From Macropodus opercularis (taxonomy: Eukaryota; Chordata; Actinopteri; Anabantiformes; Osphronemidae): a stretch of 64,000 nucleotides of DNA. This document shows, one piece after another, positions 34,693-46,333 of this stretch. Where the stretch lies: assembly GCA_030770545.1 (NCBI GenBank), contig CM061106.1, positions 2,816,001 to 2,880,000 of the forward strand. The letters are read 5' to 3'. Below the pieces are notes generated by a model. It ran no database searches. It was not told the DNA's origin and worked only from the letters and a program-made list of their open reading frames with translations. The stretch's first letter is position 1. Every line of letters begins with the position of its first letter. Made by a program: the position numbers and the translations under genes.

Positions 34693-34989
34693 CTGATTCG
34701 GTTTTGCAAACCCACCTCCTCCCCAGCATCCACCTTTGAGCTCTGTCTTCATGATCCCCTGCAGGGGGTCTGCTTCATTCCCTGTAATGTCTTACAAAGC
34801 AGATCATTCAGGGAACAAATAACTGAGTCAGAGCCTGATGCCAAACCTGCTGCATCCATGCTCAAGGATGCTGTGCTTCAGCATGCAATGCTTATAAATT
34901 ATTTGTTCTAATTTCAGAGTTGTCTGACTAAACTGTCAGAATAGAAGTTTAAAACCAGAAATGAAGTTTTATCCAGTATCACTTTATAG

Positions 34990-36240
34990 TAGGAATGCAC
35001 CGAATCCAGGATTCGGATTTGGCCGATTACTGGGCATTTTGACGGGGTTCGGTTTCGGTCAAACCTTTGGGTTTTTTTTCACCGAACCAAACCCTAGGCT
35101 TGCGCTACGCTGGTCGACGTCACGCGGCCGTTGATTGCATGAAGGTGTTTATATGAGGAGGAACAAGGTCCGACAGTTCGCTCTAAACTAAACTGTTCAG
35201 GAATCTTGAGCGCCTGGGGCGATTTAGGGGCCGTTTACATATCGCGCCTAAAAACGCGTGGAAAACGCTAGCCGCGCCGCTTTCTCTTCCTTTCCAAAGC
35301 GCTCGGACAGTTGCGCCCCTGAGGCGTCTGCCTTTGTTAAGCAACCATGACCTGCTCTCTCCATGAAGACGCGGAAATTTCAGCAAAAGATAAATGGATT
35401 TGCAGCTGTAAAAAACGCTTGCAGTAGCTTTGCAACTAAATTTATTTCAAAATGGCAATCCATATACAACTATGATCAGCTGTTCCTTCATCTTGGCTGA
35501 TCTTTCAATGTTGTTACCGGAAAGGATGAAGCTGATTGGTTAGTTCTTGTCATATGACCCTCAGTGCGCTTCCGGCATTCTGAAAAGTTGAAATGTTTTT
35601 AACTCGTTGCGGTGCAGACGCGCCTGGAAAAAACGTGCGCGTCGTGACCGTGTCGCTTCCATTATGAGCGCGCATGCCACGCGCTTACATGGGAAATAAC
35701 GAACTTGAGCGCACAAAAGACGCGACATGTGAACGTAGCAATACAGAGCCAGCCAGTCACATCGGGTGCTGACGTGGAGAAAAGCGTTTTTTTCGGTGAG
35801 CCTTTGATTCCTCTTAGAGAGGATCCTCTTCAGTGGTGGAAGACAAACCAGCAGCGATTTCCAATGCTGGCAAAAATGGCAAAAATCTACCTCTGTGCCC
35901 AGTGAAAGACTTTTCAGTACTGCTGGGGACATTCGTTCCCACACTCACAACATGCTGTCACCGTTTTTTTTTTTTTTTTAATTAAACAAAAAAGTTTTTC
36001 TCACTTGTCATCCTGGCATAATCTTGCCTATTCTTTTTTCTTTTTTTACAGTTAAAATAAAATAAAATGAAAAATACATTGCTGTGGACGTTGTTTGCTT
36101 CATTAATGTGTTTTACTGTGTTAATGGAATAAGGATGCGAGTAGGATTCGGTATTCGGTTTCGGATTCGGCCGAATACCGAATCCACTGTTTCAGATTCG
36201 GTTCAGATTTATATTCATGATTGGCCAAAAAATCTTACTT
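34990..36240 (+). mobile_element. hAT element fragment with transposase C-terminus
   Basis: The left end has the repeated ATTCGG/CCGAAT ladder typical of hAT ends (GGAATGCACCGAATCC), and similar sequence (GGTATTCGGTTTCGG) lies near 36150-36205. At 35800-35940 the + strand encodes DPLQWWKTNQQRFPMLAKM, then, after a stop, ERLFSTAGDI in the same region: the hAT dimerisation domain. The transposase is otherwise gone. A second GC-rich repeat is nested at about 35228-35735. Confidence 0.65.
35228..35735. mobile_element. Nested GC-rich DNA element
   Basis: GGGGCCGTTTACATATCGCG at one side and CGCTTACATGGGAAAT plus CGCGACATGTGAACG at the other are inverted, hAT-type terminal sequence. The interior is CpG-rich with ACGCG repeats and has no coding frame of interest. 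Confidence 0.45.
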
Positions 36241-36491
36241 GCTGAATTGCAATTCTCTGAACTGAAATGGACGTCTCACGGTGTTATCTCCTTTTAACCT
36301 GAAGTGAAGTTGTACATGGTCTATGTGGTAATTTTTTTTGTCTAAGTACTCATGACAGATTTTAATGCTCTTGTCTTACAGCTTATGTCCTGAGATGTGC
36401 AACTCTACCGGACTGGGAACTAATTGAGGAGGCCAAGCTCAAGAAAGCCTTTGTGAACAAATGTAGGGCCAGAGCAGGCTCCAAGGAGTAG

Positions 36492-37750
36492 GCCACTGAT
36501 ATAGCCTGTCCTATGTGGACCGCTATCTCTCTCTCTCTACCCATTCTTTTATTTTTCTTATTCATTTTCATGGTGATGTGTTAATATAGTTAGTAGTAGT
36601 AGGCAACGGGACCGCCAGACCGGTAATGACCATGGCAACGACAACAACTCCTATTGGCTGCTCCCATTCACCTCCGGTCAACCTCGGAGTTGGTACATTC
36701 CCTTTCCGGTTGTTGACATTTGTAAATTTGTCTTGGTGTTTGTAAAAGTGTGTTCTTGGTAATTTGTTTTCTGAAATTTACATTTGTTTCAGGACATGTA
36801 AATGTGTTATGGTAATGTAATTTGTTTTATGAAAGTTCTGTAAAAGTGTTCCAGATTTTGTAATGTTAGTTTGCACCTCCAGGCCACCGTACTTTTCATG
36901 TGTTTGTGTGAGCCAAACATTATTGTTACATGTGCTAGGCAGTGTTTTATTTTTACAATCTGGAAGTGATGTAATGTACTAGTGTTGTCCCCACACTCTA
37001 GCACCTACATCTGAGGAGTGGGCTGAGTTGGTACAAGTGTGCCATACTATAGTTAGCATTCTAACCAAACCCTGTAATCTTTTCATGTTGGTTTGCAAGG
37101 CCACCATACTTTTCATGTGTGAGCCTAACATTGTTGTTCCACGTATCCCACGTTCCACTTGCTGGACTTGCAGTGTTTTTTTGTTTTGAAGTGTTGTACT
37201 GGTGTTACACACATACAGTTTTCAACTTTTCAATATTGAGTATTGTTTTTACAGTTATTTCTAATTAATAAAGATAATTAATCTTTAAATTGCATTCTCA
37301 GTTTGTTCTTGTATTTCTCAAATACACCTCAGATATCATTCTCATATATAGCTTCAGTAAGACATTTAAGAGAAATAATCAAGAGATGGAGGAGACGTTG
37401 GACACACAACAATAAGATCTCTTTTAAGGCTCATAATTCTCAGATTTGTCTCATAAAAGTCTCGGATTCATCTCATGTTATTCTCTTTAATTCTCTTTCA
37501 AATAACCAAGACATAATTGAGATCAGGGGTATACAATTATAGAGATCTCTGCTGTTTATCCCACTTCTCAAGTATTGCTCGAATGGTTTTCTCAATTTAA
37601 CCTCCTTTGTCTTACTGGTGTCTTGTCTCTTTTTAGCTTATGTCTTGCTCCTAAGATGACCCTTAGGAGAAGTAACTCACAGACTGATATGAATATGAGA
37701 AGCTCAAATTGATCTCAAGAGATGAGATTGAACAACAGATTTTTCCTATG
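36492..37750. repeat. Non-coding sequence behind the BEN gene with two diverged tandem copies
   Basis: About 36840-36990 and 37070-37210 are related: both have AGGCCACCxTACTTTTCATG, GTGAGCC and an AACATTxTTGTT block. After 37290 the sequence is rich in TCTCAT/ATGAGA words without clear structure. It runs up to the inverted-duplication breakpoint at 37754. Confidence 0.5.
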
Positions 37751-37753
37751 GGT

Positions 37754-38320
37754 GCACTCGTTTAAAATGTGCTTACAGCGTATAATCAACGACCTCCGAG
37801 ACATTGCAAAGGTTCTGTTGCCGACCGCTGAACACAAAATGGCGGGGGCCACCTTAAATACACCTGGCTGTGGAAATCAGGGTGCGGTCAGATCCTTATA
37901 TGGAGTTTCACCACGAATCGCTCACGATATGAGTCAACTTGGTTATTTAGATGGTACGTTTCATGTTCTGATAACACAGACGTTTTGCAGGGTGAACGCA
38001 CACTTGACATTATATATGTATTGCTAACACTACGTGCATTAGTTAATGTTAGCATTAGGTGTCTGGAATGGGCGGCTGCACGTTTAGTAGACTCACTACA
38101 ACTCTTCCGCTTCAAACGAACATTCGATACCAAAACATCTGATACTATAAGACACAAGCAATTATTTTCTTTTTACAAACGTTTCACATCTACTCGATTT
38201 CATATCGTCAACTTTTGGACAATGATTTTTCCACTTACCTCTTCTAAATATTGTCTGGTGGTTGGCAATGAACTAAATGGCGCATTACCGCCACCAACTG
38301 GTGTAGTGTGGACCAGGACT
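37754..38320 (-). repeat. Right arm: promoter and exon-1 start of the integrase gene, inverted copy
   Basis: On the - strand this matches 13372 back to 13200 (promoter, ATG and the first 17 codons, SRRSLIIRCKHILNEC). It stops after GAGTGCAC, where the left arm continues into the rest of exon 1. The rest of the integrase gene is absent here. A non-homologous stretch of about 260 bp separates it from the GGTGGCGGTAATG palindrome at 38248-38310. Confidence 0.8.
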
Positions 38321-38718
38321 TACACTGTAAGAAGTAAAATGACTTCTACCAATCTTTCAGTAACCAGATTCCAGTAACAAATACTGTTCACATACACTAC
38401 TTTTTCCAATTTATCTCAATTTTTTTTTTTTGAGTTTGATGCCACCTTTGTACTATATGTGAATGTATCATTAGAATTTAATTCAGTAATATATTCTGGA
38501 TTATTCACTTAAGGTCTCTGTGCCATTGATCAGATCAAAAACAGTTACAAGAAAAATATGTACACATTTATTTCACAAACTTATTTCAATAAAACACAGA
38601 ACATTCATATAGAATATAAAACATACAGTGAACGATTCCAAACTAAACATAACTATATATATATATAACTCTAACTTTTAAACTAAACTAAACATAACTA
38701 TATATACAACTATAACTG

Positions 38719-41650
38719 TCAAACCTTCCCAAAGCCAATGTACCCTCTCAGTGCTGTGTCCATCATTGATTGGAAGTCTTCTTCTTCCTCAACACCTCTG
38801 GGCAGGAAGAGACTGAGGCTGCAAGTAGGTGAGTGAGGCAGTCGTCTCTCCTGGCTCCTGGTCAAAAAAAAAATCTATTTCGTATCGCTTTTGGAAGCCC
38901 AGGGGTGGAACGCTGTCTGCGCCAGTCATGGAAATTAGGATTTCCTCGAAGGAGAAGTCTGTTCCACCCTCTGTTAACATATTTGTGAAAAAATATTAGA
39001 ACCTCTACTCCTAGAGTACTTACATATTAAATTAAATATTTTTTTAAATGTACTGTGACACCAGACTTTCATGTACTTTTATCAAACCATTTAAAGTAGC
39101 ATATGTAATGTAAATGAATGTAGGTGTTGCTAATGCTAATTAAGTTGTTGAATAAGTTTGCTATATATCAGCTTATGTGGTGCTTTATATTATGGGGAAA
39201 TAAAATCTAGGTGAAATCACCTTGAATCTCCACCAGCCACCATTGCCACTGAAAAATTGTGGACTCTTCTTCCTCCCTTCTGTTGCTTCGTGCTGGACTC
39301 CAGTTGATTTGAAATAGACTTTGAATTGAGTACCGAGTGAGTTTTTCCTTTGTGGCAGTGAAGAGGGGTTGGAACTGTTTCCAGTGACGTTCCACCATTT
39401 GCCAAAACTGCCCACAGGAGTTCATGCCAGCAACAAACTGCTGGATCATGCTGGCTACACTGTTAAACAGAAGAAGAAGAAAAAATAGAATTAGGCCTTT
39501 CCTGTTTGGAAAATAAAAATTATCAGGGCTACAGTACAAATTTATTAGATTCTCCCAGACCTTTAACTATATAATCTATTAAGACATACTGACACACAAG
39601 CTAATAACAAGTTATTATCCAAACACATACTCAGAATGAAAAGAGTTAATGTGCTCAACTTAAAACATGACTTAAGCTTGTGTAATGACGGTCGTGAATG
39701 ACTTGTCCATACCGATGGTAAAGGAAGTGCGCCACAATCTGGTTGTGGACATTTTGGAGGTCTTCCAGAGTGGACGTATAAATGCTGGGCACACCACAGC
39801 TGGAAATCCAGTCTCCAATGTTGTCCTTGACCTGGTCCAGGTCAGCCTCTGTAGTGCAACTCTTAACCTTTAGAAAGAACATTTATTGATTATAACAACC
39901 ACACATTTGAAGTTTGCAATTTGTTGTAGAGTTTAAGGCTGTCTGAGGTGTATATGTGTGTACACGTTTTGCCTTTTGGTTCCTTCTTTCACTTTAATTT
40001 TGTAAATATGTCCCTTAAGTCATCCTTTGAAATATTGTCTTTGTTAGACAAAATGTACCGTTTGGAGGTTTCTTGTGACCTCTTCATTGGCGAACATGCC
40101 CACTTCAAAGTTTCTGACCACACATCATGGCATAGAGGTCCACATTTAGACATCGCAGGCCGGGACCATTGTGGCTAATGGCCCACGCTGTTAACTTCCC
40201 CACTGTGTAATATTTGTTGTTTGCCAGGGCCTGCTGGTTATATGTGAACAGCAAGTCTCCTGGCCTACCTTCCAGCACTCCCATCTTAGCCTGGACATCT
40301 ATCATTAGAAGTCTGCAAGTACATAAAAACAGTGATGAATATGAGTTTCAATATAGTTACTTTTAGTTAGGTTACTTTTACATATGACAAATCAAATGTA
40401 TGCATGGTATATTGAAAAGTATTTAAAATTAAAATACCTGAAGAATTCTCTTTGCGGACCACCATAGTCCTCTGCCATTTCAGACACAAATTCAACTTGG
40501 GGCACTTTAGCCCAGGAGAAGTATGTTTTGGACAATGCCATGCAGGCACTTTGCAAAACGTTTCTTCGCCTGGCTATGACTGTGGCTCTTGTTGCTGTGT
40601 CTAAGTTGTCTGTCCGAAAAGCAGTTAAAACATCTTCCAGTGTAGCTATGTCCTGCAATGAAAGAAGTAGATCAGTACATATTATACAGTTTTGTAAAAA
40701 TGAATAGTAAATCAGGGACAACTGTGGATTAGTGGACATACATCTGGAATATTTTCAGTTGGGGAAGACAACATGACCTCTTCTACACATCAGAGTCAGA
40801 GTCAACGTAGAACACCTCCCTAAAATCCACAAAAGAATAAGATCAATAGTTGTGATAAATTGTTGTAATACACAATATGACATATATGCAATATGATTGC
40901 TGACCAATGTATAAATGACAACAAGCAAGCAAATATAAGCAAGGTCATAAAGAGATGTCAGATAAACATTTGAAAGTAGAGAAATATTGTAATATAACAT
41001 GTGCTGGAAGAATCCATGTGTGAACAGATGATGTTGGCTCCAATTCCTTCTGCATCGTATCAATGGTTCATGTTGATTCTAACCAAGCACCACCTTTTAT
41101 GTAAACAGTGTTTTCAGTGAGTGAAGGACCCATCAAGTCTAGTGTTGTGTGCTTTCATCCAATGTTACTGCTGGAGCCATGACTCTCTATCAAACCTCTA
41201 TTAAGTAAAGCAGAGAACAACCTCTAGTCGTCTCCAGTTTAACAGAACAAACAGAAACAGCTGCAGAAACCAATGAGCAGCGTCTGTGTAGGTTTAGTGG
41301 AGTCTCAATCAAACATCAAAACAAAATAAAAACATAAATATAATTACCACGGGTAGATGTTAAACGCATGTCAAGAATTGAAACGTAGTTAGGTCTTGAA
41401 TGTCTTATAGTCCTACTGTAAGTAACGGTCCACTAATGACAAGTGTCAGACGTGTCTAATGTCAGGCAGACACCTTAGCCACATACCCGACGATCGAGAA
41501 GATGAACGTGAAACTGATGACGCAGCATCTGTGATACTTGTGGTCTGCTCATCTTCTGTGTCTGATGCTTCACTGTCTACGGTTATGTTCTCTGGGAAAC
41601 ACAGCAGCCACATGGAAACAAAACGTAAGAAAGCACACGACAAGGTCAAT
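38719..41650 (-). pseudogene. HECT ubiquitin-ligase gene, right inverted copy
   Basis: Exons on the - strand include 38719-38970 (C-lobe), 39221-39459, 39713-39867, 40059-40312, about 40440-40670 and the linker exon near 41490-41600. It retains the exon end missing from the left copy (STIFQWQWWLVEIQG and an intact donor at 39220). It is broken elsewhere: a 14-base deletion after CGQK (about 40120), a deletion and frameshift in the C-lobe before the catalytic Thr-Cys (about 38855), and loss of about 1 kb that removes three upstream exons (the equivalents of 9125-9796). The damage is mostly different from that of the left copy. Confidence 0.8.
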
Positions 41651-42124
41651 ATTATATATAAAAGGGAAAAGAGACAGAGGGAGAGTCTGGGCTGTGCAAT
41701 TAATACATATTATTTGTGAAGGGATCGTACAGATAATGTCATCTACATGTCACATTTCACTTCTTTTTTGTTAGGTTGAAATGTTTCACTACTCATCCTA
41801 GTAGCTTCTTCAGTATCAGGTAAGTTAGTAGGAGAAATATATAATCAAATATATCTTCTAGGTCAGTTTCACTTCACACATAACTCACAATGGCTGTAAG
41901 TTGTCTCCTGTCAACTTACCTCAGACTGCAGAAACAACTTTCATAAGAAATGAAACACTCAAGCCTAACAGGGTTGAAATGAATCTAGAGGGTAGATGGG
42001 GGAGACACTGTCATGGCTACTTCCTACCAATGAGAGCACCAGTCAGCTTATGGGCCAGCTGCTGATTATGACATTGCCTTATTTTATTTTTTATTATATA
42101 CACAAATCTGCGCAGATCCATTAC

Positions 42125-43283
42125 TGTTAGAGGATATGGAGCATAGTCCTCTCTGTGTTGGCAGGTGTTGAGCTGCTCCCAATCCCAGCTCTGCGCGTTC
42201 GTTGAATGATGAGGAGAAACGTCTGATAAAAATCAGTCTTGCTTTTATTTTATTTCAAACTTTAAGAATAATAATTTACAGGCCTGGGTCAGTCTGTCTC
42301 TATACTATACAGCATATAGTCAGGGCACGAAGTCTGACTGACACTGTCTGTCCCTCGACCCACACTTTTATGCTGGACAGAGCATCTTTCTGTGGTGTAA
42401 CCGGATCCTGATGTCGTGGTCTGGTGTTTGTCTGCTCTGTGCTTTATTGGTGTCTTATCTGTTCCGTTGCTGTGTGGTCCCATAACCTATGGATCTAAGC
42501 ACATTCCTTCTACGGACATTCACATGTTTCACAGCCAACTAATCTGATTTTCTGCTTAGACCCCATTCTTGTCACGATCGGCAAGGCTGCCGATCGGATC
42601 CTTACTGGGTGGAACTCCACCCAGCGGAGATACTCACCACACTCCCGTCATTAGCTTTCACCTGTTTGATTACCTGCACCTGTTTCCGTGCCTCCTTTCT
42701 TAAGCTCTGGTCTCAGTTCTCTCTTTGCCAGATCGTCGATGTTCATCCCGAACTCAAGACCACGAATCCTGACTGCATTCTCGACCACGACATTCGTGAG
42801 TGAATTTCTACCAGTTAATCAGCCGGTTCGGCTCGACCTTGGTTCCCCCTTTTGGAACATTTGTTTATCAGCAAGGGCTGAAGGAGAGCCCTTCCCCCCT
42901 GAGACTTTGCTACAGCGCCCTCCACACGCTGTCCGTTTTGTGTTCATTCCTGTTCACGTTCTCGTTCTGCCATTCTGCCTCACCTTGGTTCTGTTCTAAA
43001 CAATAAAACCCTTTTGGAATTAACATTATCCCATAATTCAGCCTGTTCCACCCCTCTCAAGCACATCCTGGTTTCATATTTGTGACACTTCTTTACATAA
43101 GGTTTAATGACCTGTGTCTGGGTTCTCTTCTACTATTCTGTAAACTTGATGTGTGTGTTTCAAACTATACTTTAATGCATTCGGCTTGTTCTGTTTTCTG
43201 CCTGCATCCTACTCTCTAAGCTGTCAACTACTATTTTAACTACTACTTCACTATTTAGAATCCTTCACAGGCTAAACCCAACA
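42125..43283 (-). mobile_element. Solo LTR with 5-bp target duplication (outer)
   Basis: On the - strand it begins TGTTGGGTTTAG and ends CCTCTAACA. It is flanked by ATTAC at 42120-42124 and 43284-43288. The left arm still has the empty site (single GTAAT at 8025-8029), so insertion followed the inverted duplication. Without the nested insertion it is about 636 bp. AATAAAATAAAA is present on the same strand. Confidence 0.85.
42570..43087 (+). mobile_element. Solo LTR nested inside another (inner)
   Basis: 518 bp from TGTCACGATCGGCA to TTTGTGACA with AATAAAA near 43003. Flanks are ATTCT and CTTCT, a near-perfect 5-bp duplication. Its end (CGATCGGCA, then CTGCCGATCGG) is almost the same as the LTR end of the element at 53862-58330, so both belong to related families. 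Confidence 0.8.
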
Positions 43284-43288
43284 ATTAC

Positions 43289-44004
43289 CTTTTGGATCAA
43301 TGTTGATTTCATCAGATTCAGATTCCTTCCTTTGTATTCAGACAGCTGTCCTTGTTCCAGGGTCATTAAAACTTTACTTATTTTGCAAGTTGTAATGTCC
43401 CCCCAGGCAGCCTGTAATACTGCCTACACACTCTGATACCGTGGCCAAGGACGTCTGTTAGACATTGTGGCCATGTGCTTTCTCAGTTTGGTGGATAAGG
43501 CTTCTGGGTGCTCTGCCCCACAACTTTGAGCAATCTGCCGAATGACAGCTGATCCTCTGCAGTAGCTGAATGCTTGTGGTCTCCCAAACATGAAGGGATT
43601 CTCATCTAACACATCACAGCTGCGGTGAGTCTTGGTAAGTAATGTCCACTGATGTCAGCATGTCCAGTGTCAGGACAGTGGGGACCTCGTCCATGTTTGC
43701 CCTTTATTTCTGTTTGCTGGAAGTGCTTGCAAAGCTTCTTTTCAAGGTCGGACAACGAAGGTTCAAGGTCTGGATGAGTAGATGACATATCTCTCAACGT
43801 AAAAGCATTGAGATGCATATTTGATCTTCTTCGGTTGAAGAGTTTGACTTCACAGAGAGTAATTTCTGCTAGTTTTGCGCGGTGCTTCTTCCTTGGCTCT
43901 TCTTTGAGTGTTGTATGAGATTCCACCTGGCGTTTGTTAAGATACTTGTGCACCTTTGTCACACACTCAGTGAAAGAACGTAGTGTAGTTGTGAAGCATT
44001 CCAT
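43289..44004 (-). pseudogene. Tyrosine-recombinase-like domain, decayed, right inverted copy
   Basis: Better preserved upstream than the left copy: 43606-44004 is open, with FNRRRSNMHLNAFTLRDMS and STHPDLEPSLSDLEKKL. It then continues in other frames as DENPFMFGRPQAFSY, TKLRKHMATM and, after a deletion that removes the GFLG part, HGIRV-like and YYRLP-like remnants. The single-base loss before VLMxLEQGQLS and the AATCTG repeat are the same as on the left. The outer solo LTR sits 5 bp beyond the splice donor. Confidence 0.65.
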
Positions 44005-44389
44005 TTAGCCTCCCTCAAAGTTGCCCTCCCCTGAGGGCTTTGGATGATACACATTAATTAATTCACCACACATTAATTCACCAAGTTGAAGAAGCATCAA
44101 CACATGTTTAACAGAACGTTTGTACTGACACAGTCAGGTTTTTAAAGGATCTCTGGGTTGTTATGTGTAAAATTAATACACAGGTTATTAAAAATTGAAA
44201 AATAATACTGGAGTTGTTTTCATGTTATGTTTTTATTAAACAGACACTTTGAGAAAACGAGCCTGGTCCTGAAAGGCGTAAATACTAATTAATTCCCAGC
44301 TTCCTTAAAAGTCTCAATCTTTGACACAGAGGATCCAACTAGTTTGTCTTGTCCATCACAGATTCCATCCAAACCTTGTTCTGAAGATT

Positions 44390-44840
44390 TCAGTTCAATT
44401 CAATTCAACTTTATTTATATAGCGCCAATTCACAACATCAGTTATCTCAAGGCACTTTACAAGTAAGGTTTTACGACCTTATACAACTAAACCCAACAAA
44501 TCCCACATAGAGCAGCTTTTAATTGTAGCCAATCGATAAATTGTACATTTAAATAGCAACAGTGGAGGAAAAACTCCCTCTTCTAACGAGGAAGAAACCT
44601 CCAGCAGACCCAGGCTCAGTGTGGGAGAACATCTGCCTTGACCGGTTGGGGTGAGGGGATAGAGAAGAGAGAAAAGAACATGACAACAACAACAAAACAA
44701 GCAGCAACAGACACAGGCAGGATGGTTGGACCAGTAACTGAACACTGGAGACACATGGCTCTGAGTCTGATGATACCTGTAGATAGATGCAGTTCTTCAA
44801 AGACTCAAACTCCTCAAATATCATAATGTTGATTTGTGAC
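44390..44840 (+). mobile_element. Dispersed teleost repeat
   Basis: The order of blocks ACTTTATTTATATAGCGCC, CTCAAGGCACTTTAC, GGAAAAACTCCCTCT, GAAGAAACCT and GACCGGTTGGGGTGAG is one I know from many fish genomes as a high-copy interspersed repeat. Its class is not certain from this copy. Confidence 0.7.
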
Positions 44841-45381
44841 AACACCTTTATTGTTTTGATGATGATCACACTCTTAAATGAGTTGAGGTAAAAGTCTGGT
44901 CTTCTGAAAAGGCCCGTGAGCTGTAACTGGCTGGTGGGAAATCAGATGCAATATGTGGCTTCTCTCGTCACTGACAGCCTGAGTTGTCAAACAGAGTCGG
45001 AGAGAACTTCTGAAGAGCGTCGTGGTTTCATGGCTCCATGTGTTCAACATTTCTAACCAGCGCTTCATGGACATATTCAGCTCATGTCACAGGTACCAGC
45101 TGCAGCATCTGTAGACAGATATAGATCCTGAAACACAGGAAAGAGACCATGACACACGGGAAACGTGGCTTCACTTGGCTGAGTTCTCCTCCGGTATGAA
45201 GGACACACAAACTCACGCTGGTCCAAACCACAGCCTCCACTGCCCCCTACTGCTGAAGATAAAGCTCTGCCCTGGACCAAACTAGATGTTGCTCACATTA
45301 AGGCAAAAGTCATTATGTCCACACTAATGAGACAAATGACACCAACTGACATCACACACACATCCACACATGTGAGCACAC

Positions 45382-45683
45382 GTCAGTGGAGCATCACACT
45401 GACTCACTAAGAGCAGATCTAAGGTCAGTGGAGCATCACACTGACTCACTAAGAGCAGATCTAAGGTCAGTGGAGCATCACACTGACTCACTAAGAGCAG
45501 ATCTAAGGTCAGTGGAGCATCACAATAACTCACTAAGTGCAGATCTAAGGTCAGTGGAGCATCACAATAACTCACTAAGAGCAGATCTAAGGTCAGTGGA
45601 GCATCACACTGACTCACTAAGAGCAGATCTAAGGTCAGTGGAGCATCACACTGACTCACTAAGTGCAGATCTAAGGTCAGTGG
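45382..45683. repeat. 42-bp minisatellite, about seven copies
   Basis: The unit GTCAGTGGAGCATCACACTG followed by ACTCACTAAGAGCAGATCTA and AG repeats with few variants (TGACTC or TAACTC, AGAGC or AGTGC). The length is a multiple of three, so open frames run through on both strands; these are a by-product. Confidence 0.9.
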
Positions 45684-46333
45684 GACATTTCTGATCATGG
45701 TTCAGTCTCATCTAGTTTCATTCTGTCCACTCAGCCTTTCTGCTACTTTCCACTTAATTCGTTAGAGAATGTATGTTTAATTATGACACAGTCAGCATCA
45801 AATCACATTTGAAGGATTAACATCACTCTGACACAGTTTAACCAACGTTTCTAAATCGAGTCTTGTTCCAGTTTCCATCTTGAGCAGCAGGGACTTCAGT
45901 CGAGTTCAGAGCAGAAGTGCAGCAGCTTCCATCCAGCTCATCTGAACGTCTTGGACTGAAGCTCATACACCTGCACACGTTTAGCATCAAGTCTGCTGAC
46001 TCAGCAGATTTCACTGTCAATAAACTGCTGAGTCATCGGTTTAGTGACAACTTCCTGTTGGTCCATGAAAGACAGAATAACTGTGTGGTGACCAACATCT
46101 TCTCTGCTTGGAAACATCAGCTGACACAACAACAACAGTCGTCTTCATGATCACAACAAGCTTCTGGCTGATCTGATGCTGACTGTTCTCTCTGTCTCTG
46201 TCTTTCTGCCACAGCTTCACTGAGAAGGTTGGAGCTTTACAGGAAACACTGGAATCTCTGCTGTGACACTAACTGAGTTAACAAGACTGATGGAAGCAGC
46301 ACAGACTGACTCCAACCTCTACTGACCTCAGAG

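Larger units (their letters stand above)
31081..36491 (+). pseudogene. BEN-domain protein gene with a frameshift
   Basis: Exons: 31081-31166 (MEKNKVLAKKRLRVPTQKMK), 31307-31668, 32300-32574, 33633-33944 and 36382-36491 (stop 36489-36491). The second exon gives a Tudor-like or BEND-type segment (FVRWEDGYTGKIFKGSDIL, GDPVLAKW, then GKFYKATVEHISGED). One base is missing between AKW and GKFYK near 31440. The third has two to three 23-residue repeats rich in Pro and Ser (NTSGPSPG, HTPSPS). The fourth and fifth carry the BEN domain (FPGSGIFISSFRLAA, CMRLFHALFHHFF, VLDRKKVDGIL, KKAFVNKCRARAGSKE). The third intron uses a GC donor (ATAG/GCAAGT). BEN domains bind DNA or chromatin proteins, usually in repression. 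The first junction is also out of phase. The gene is otherwise well kept, so decay is recent, or the frame breaks are sequence errors. Confidence 0.75.
44005..45845. other. Arm-specific region between the HECT/recombinase block and the right NLR gene
   Basis: It has no counterpart at 6700-7400 on the left. It holds a dispersed fish repeat (44390-44840) and a minisatellite (45382-45683). No gene was recognised. Confidence 0.5.

Noticed and set aside
45382..45683. CRISPR-like regular repeats
   Set aside because: The repeats are contiguous with no unique spacers, and the sequence is eukaryotic.
45324..45698. Open frames on both strands across the 42-bp minisatellite
   Set aside because: The repeat length is a multiple of three, so open frames arise automatically.
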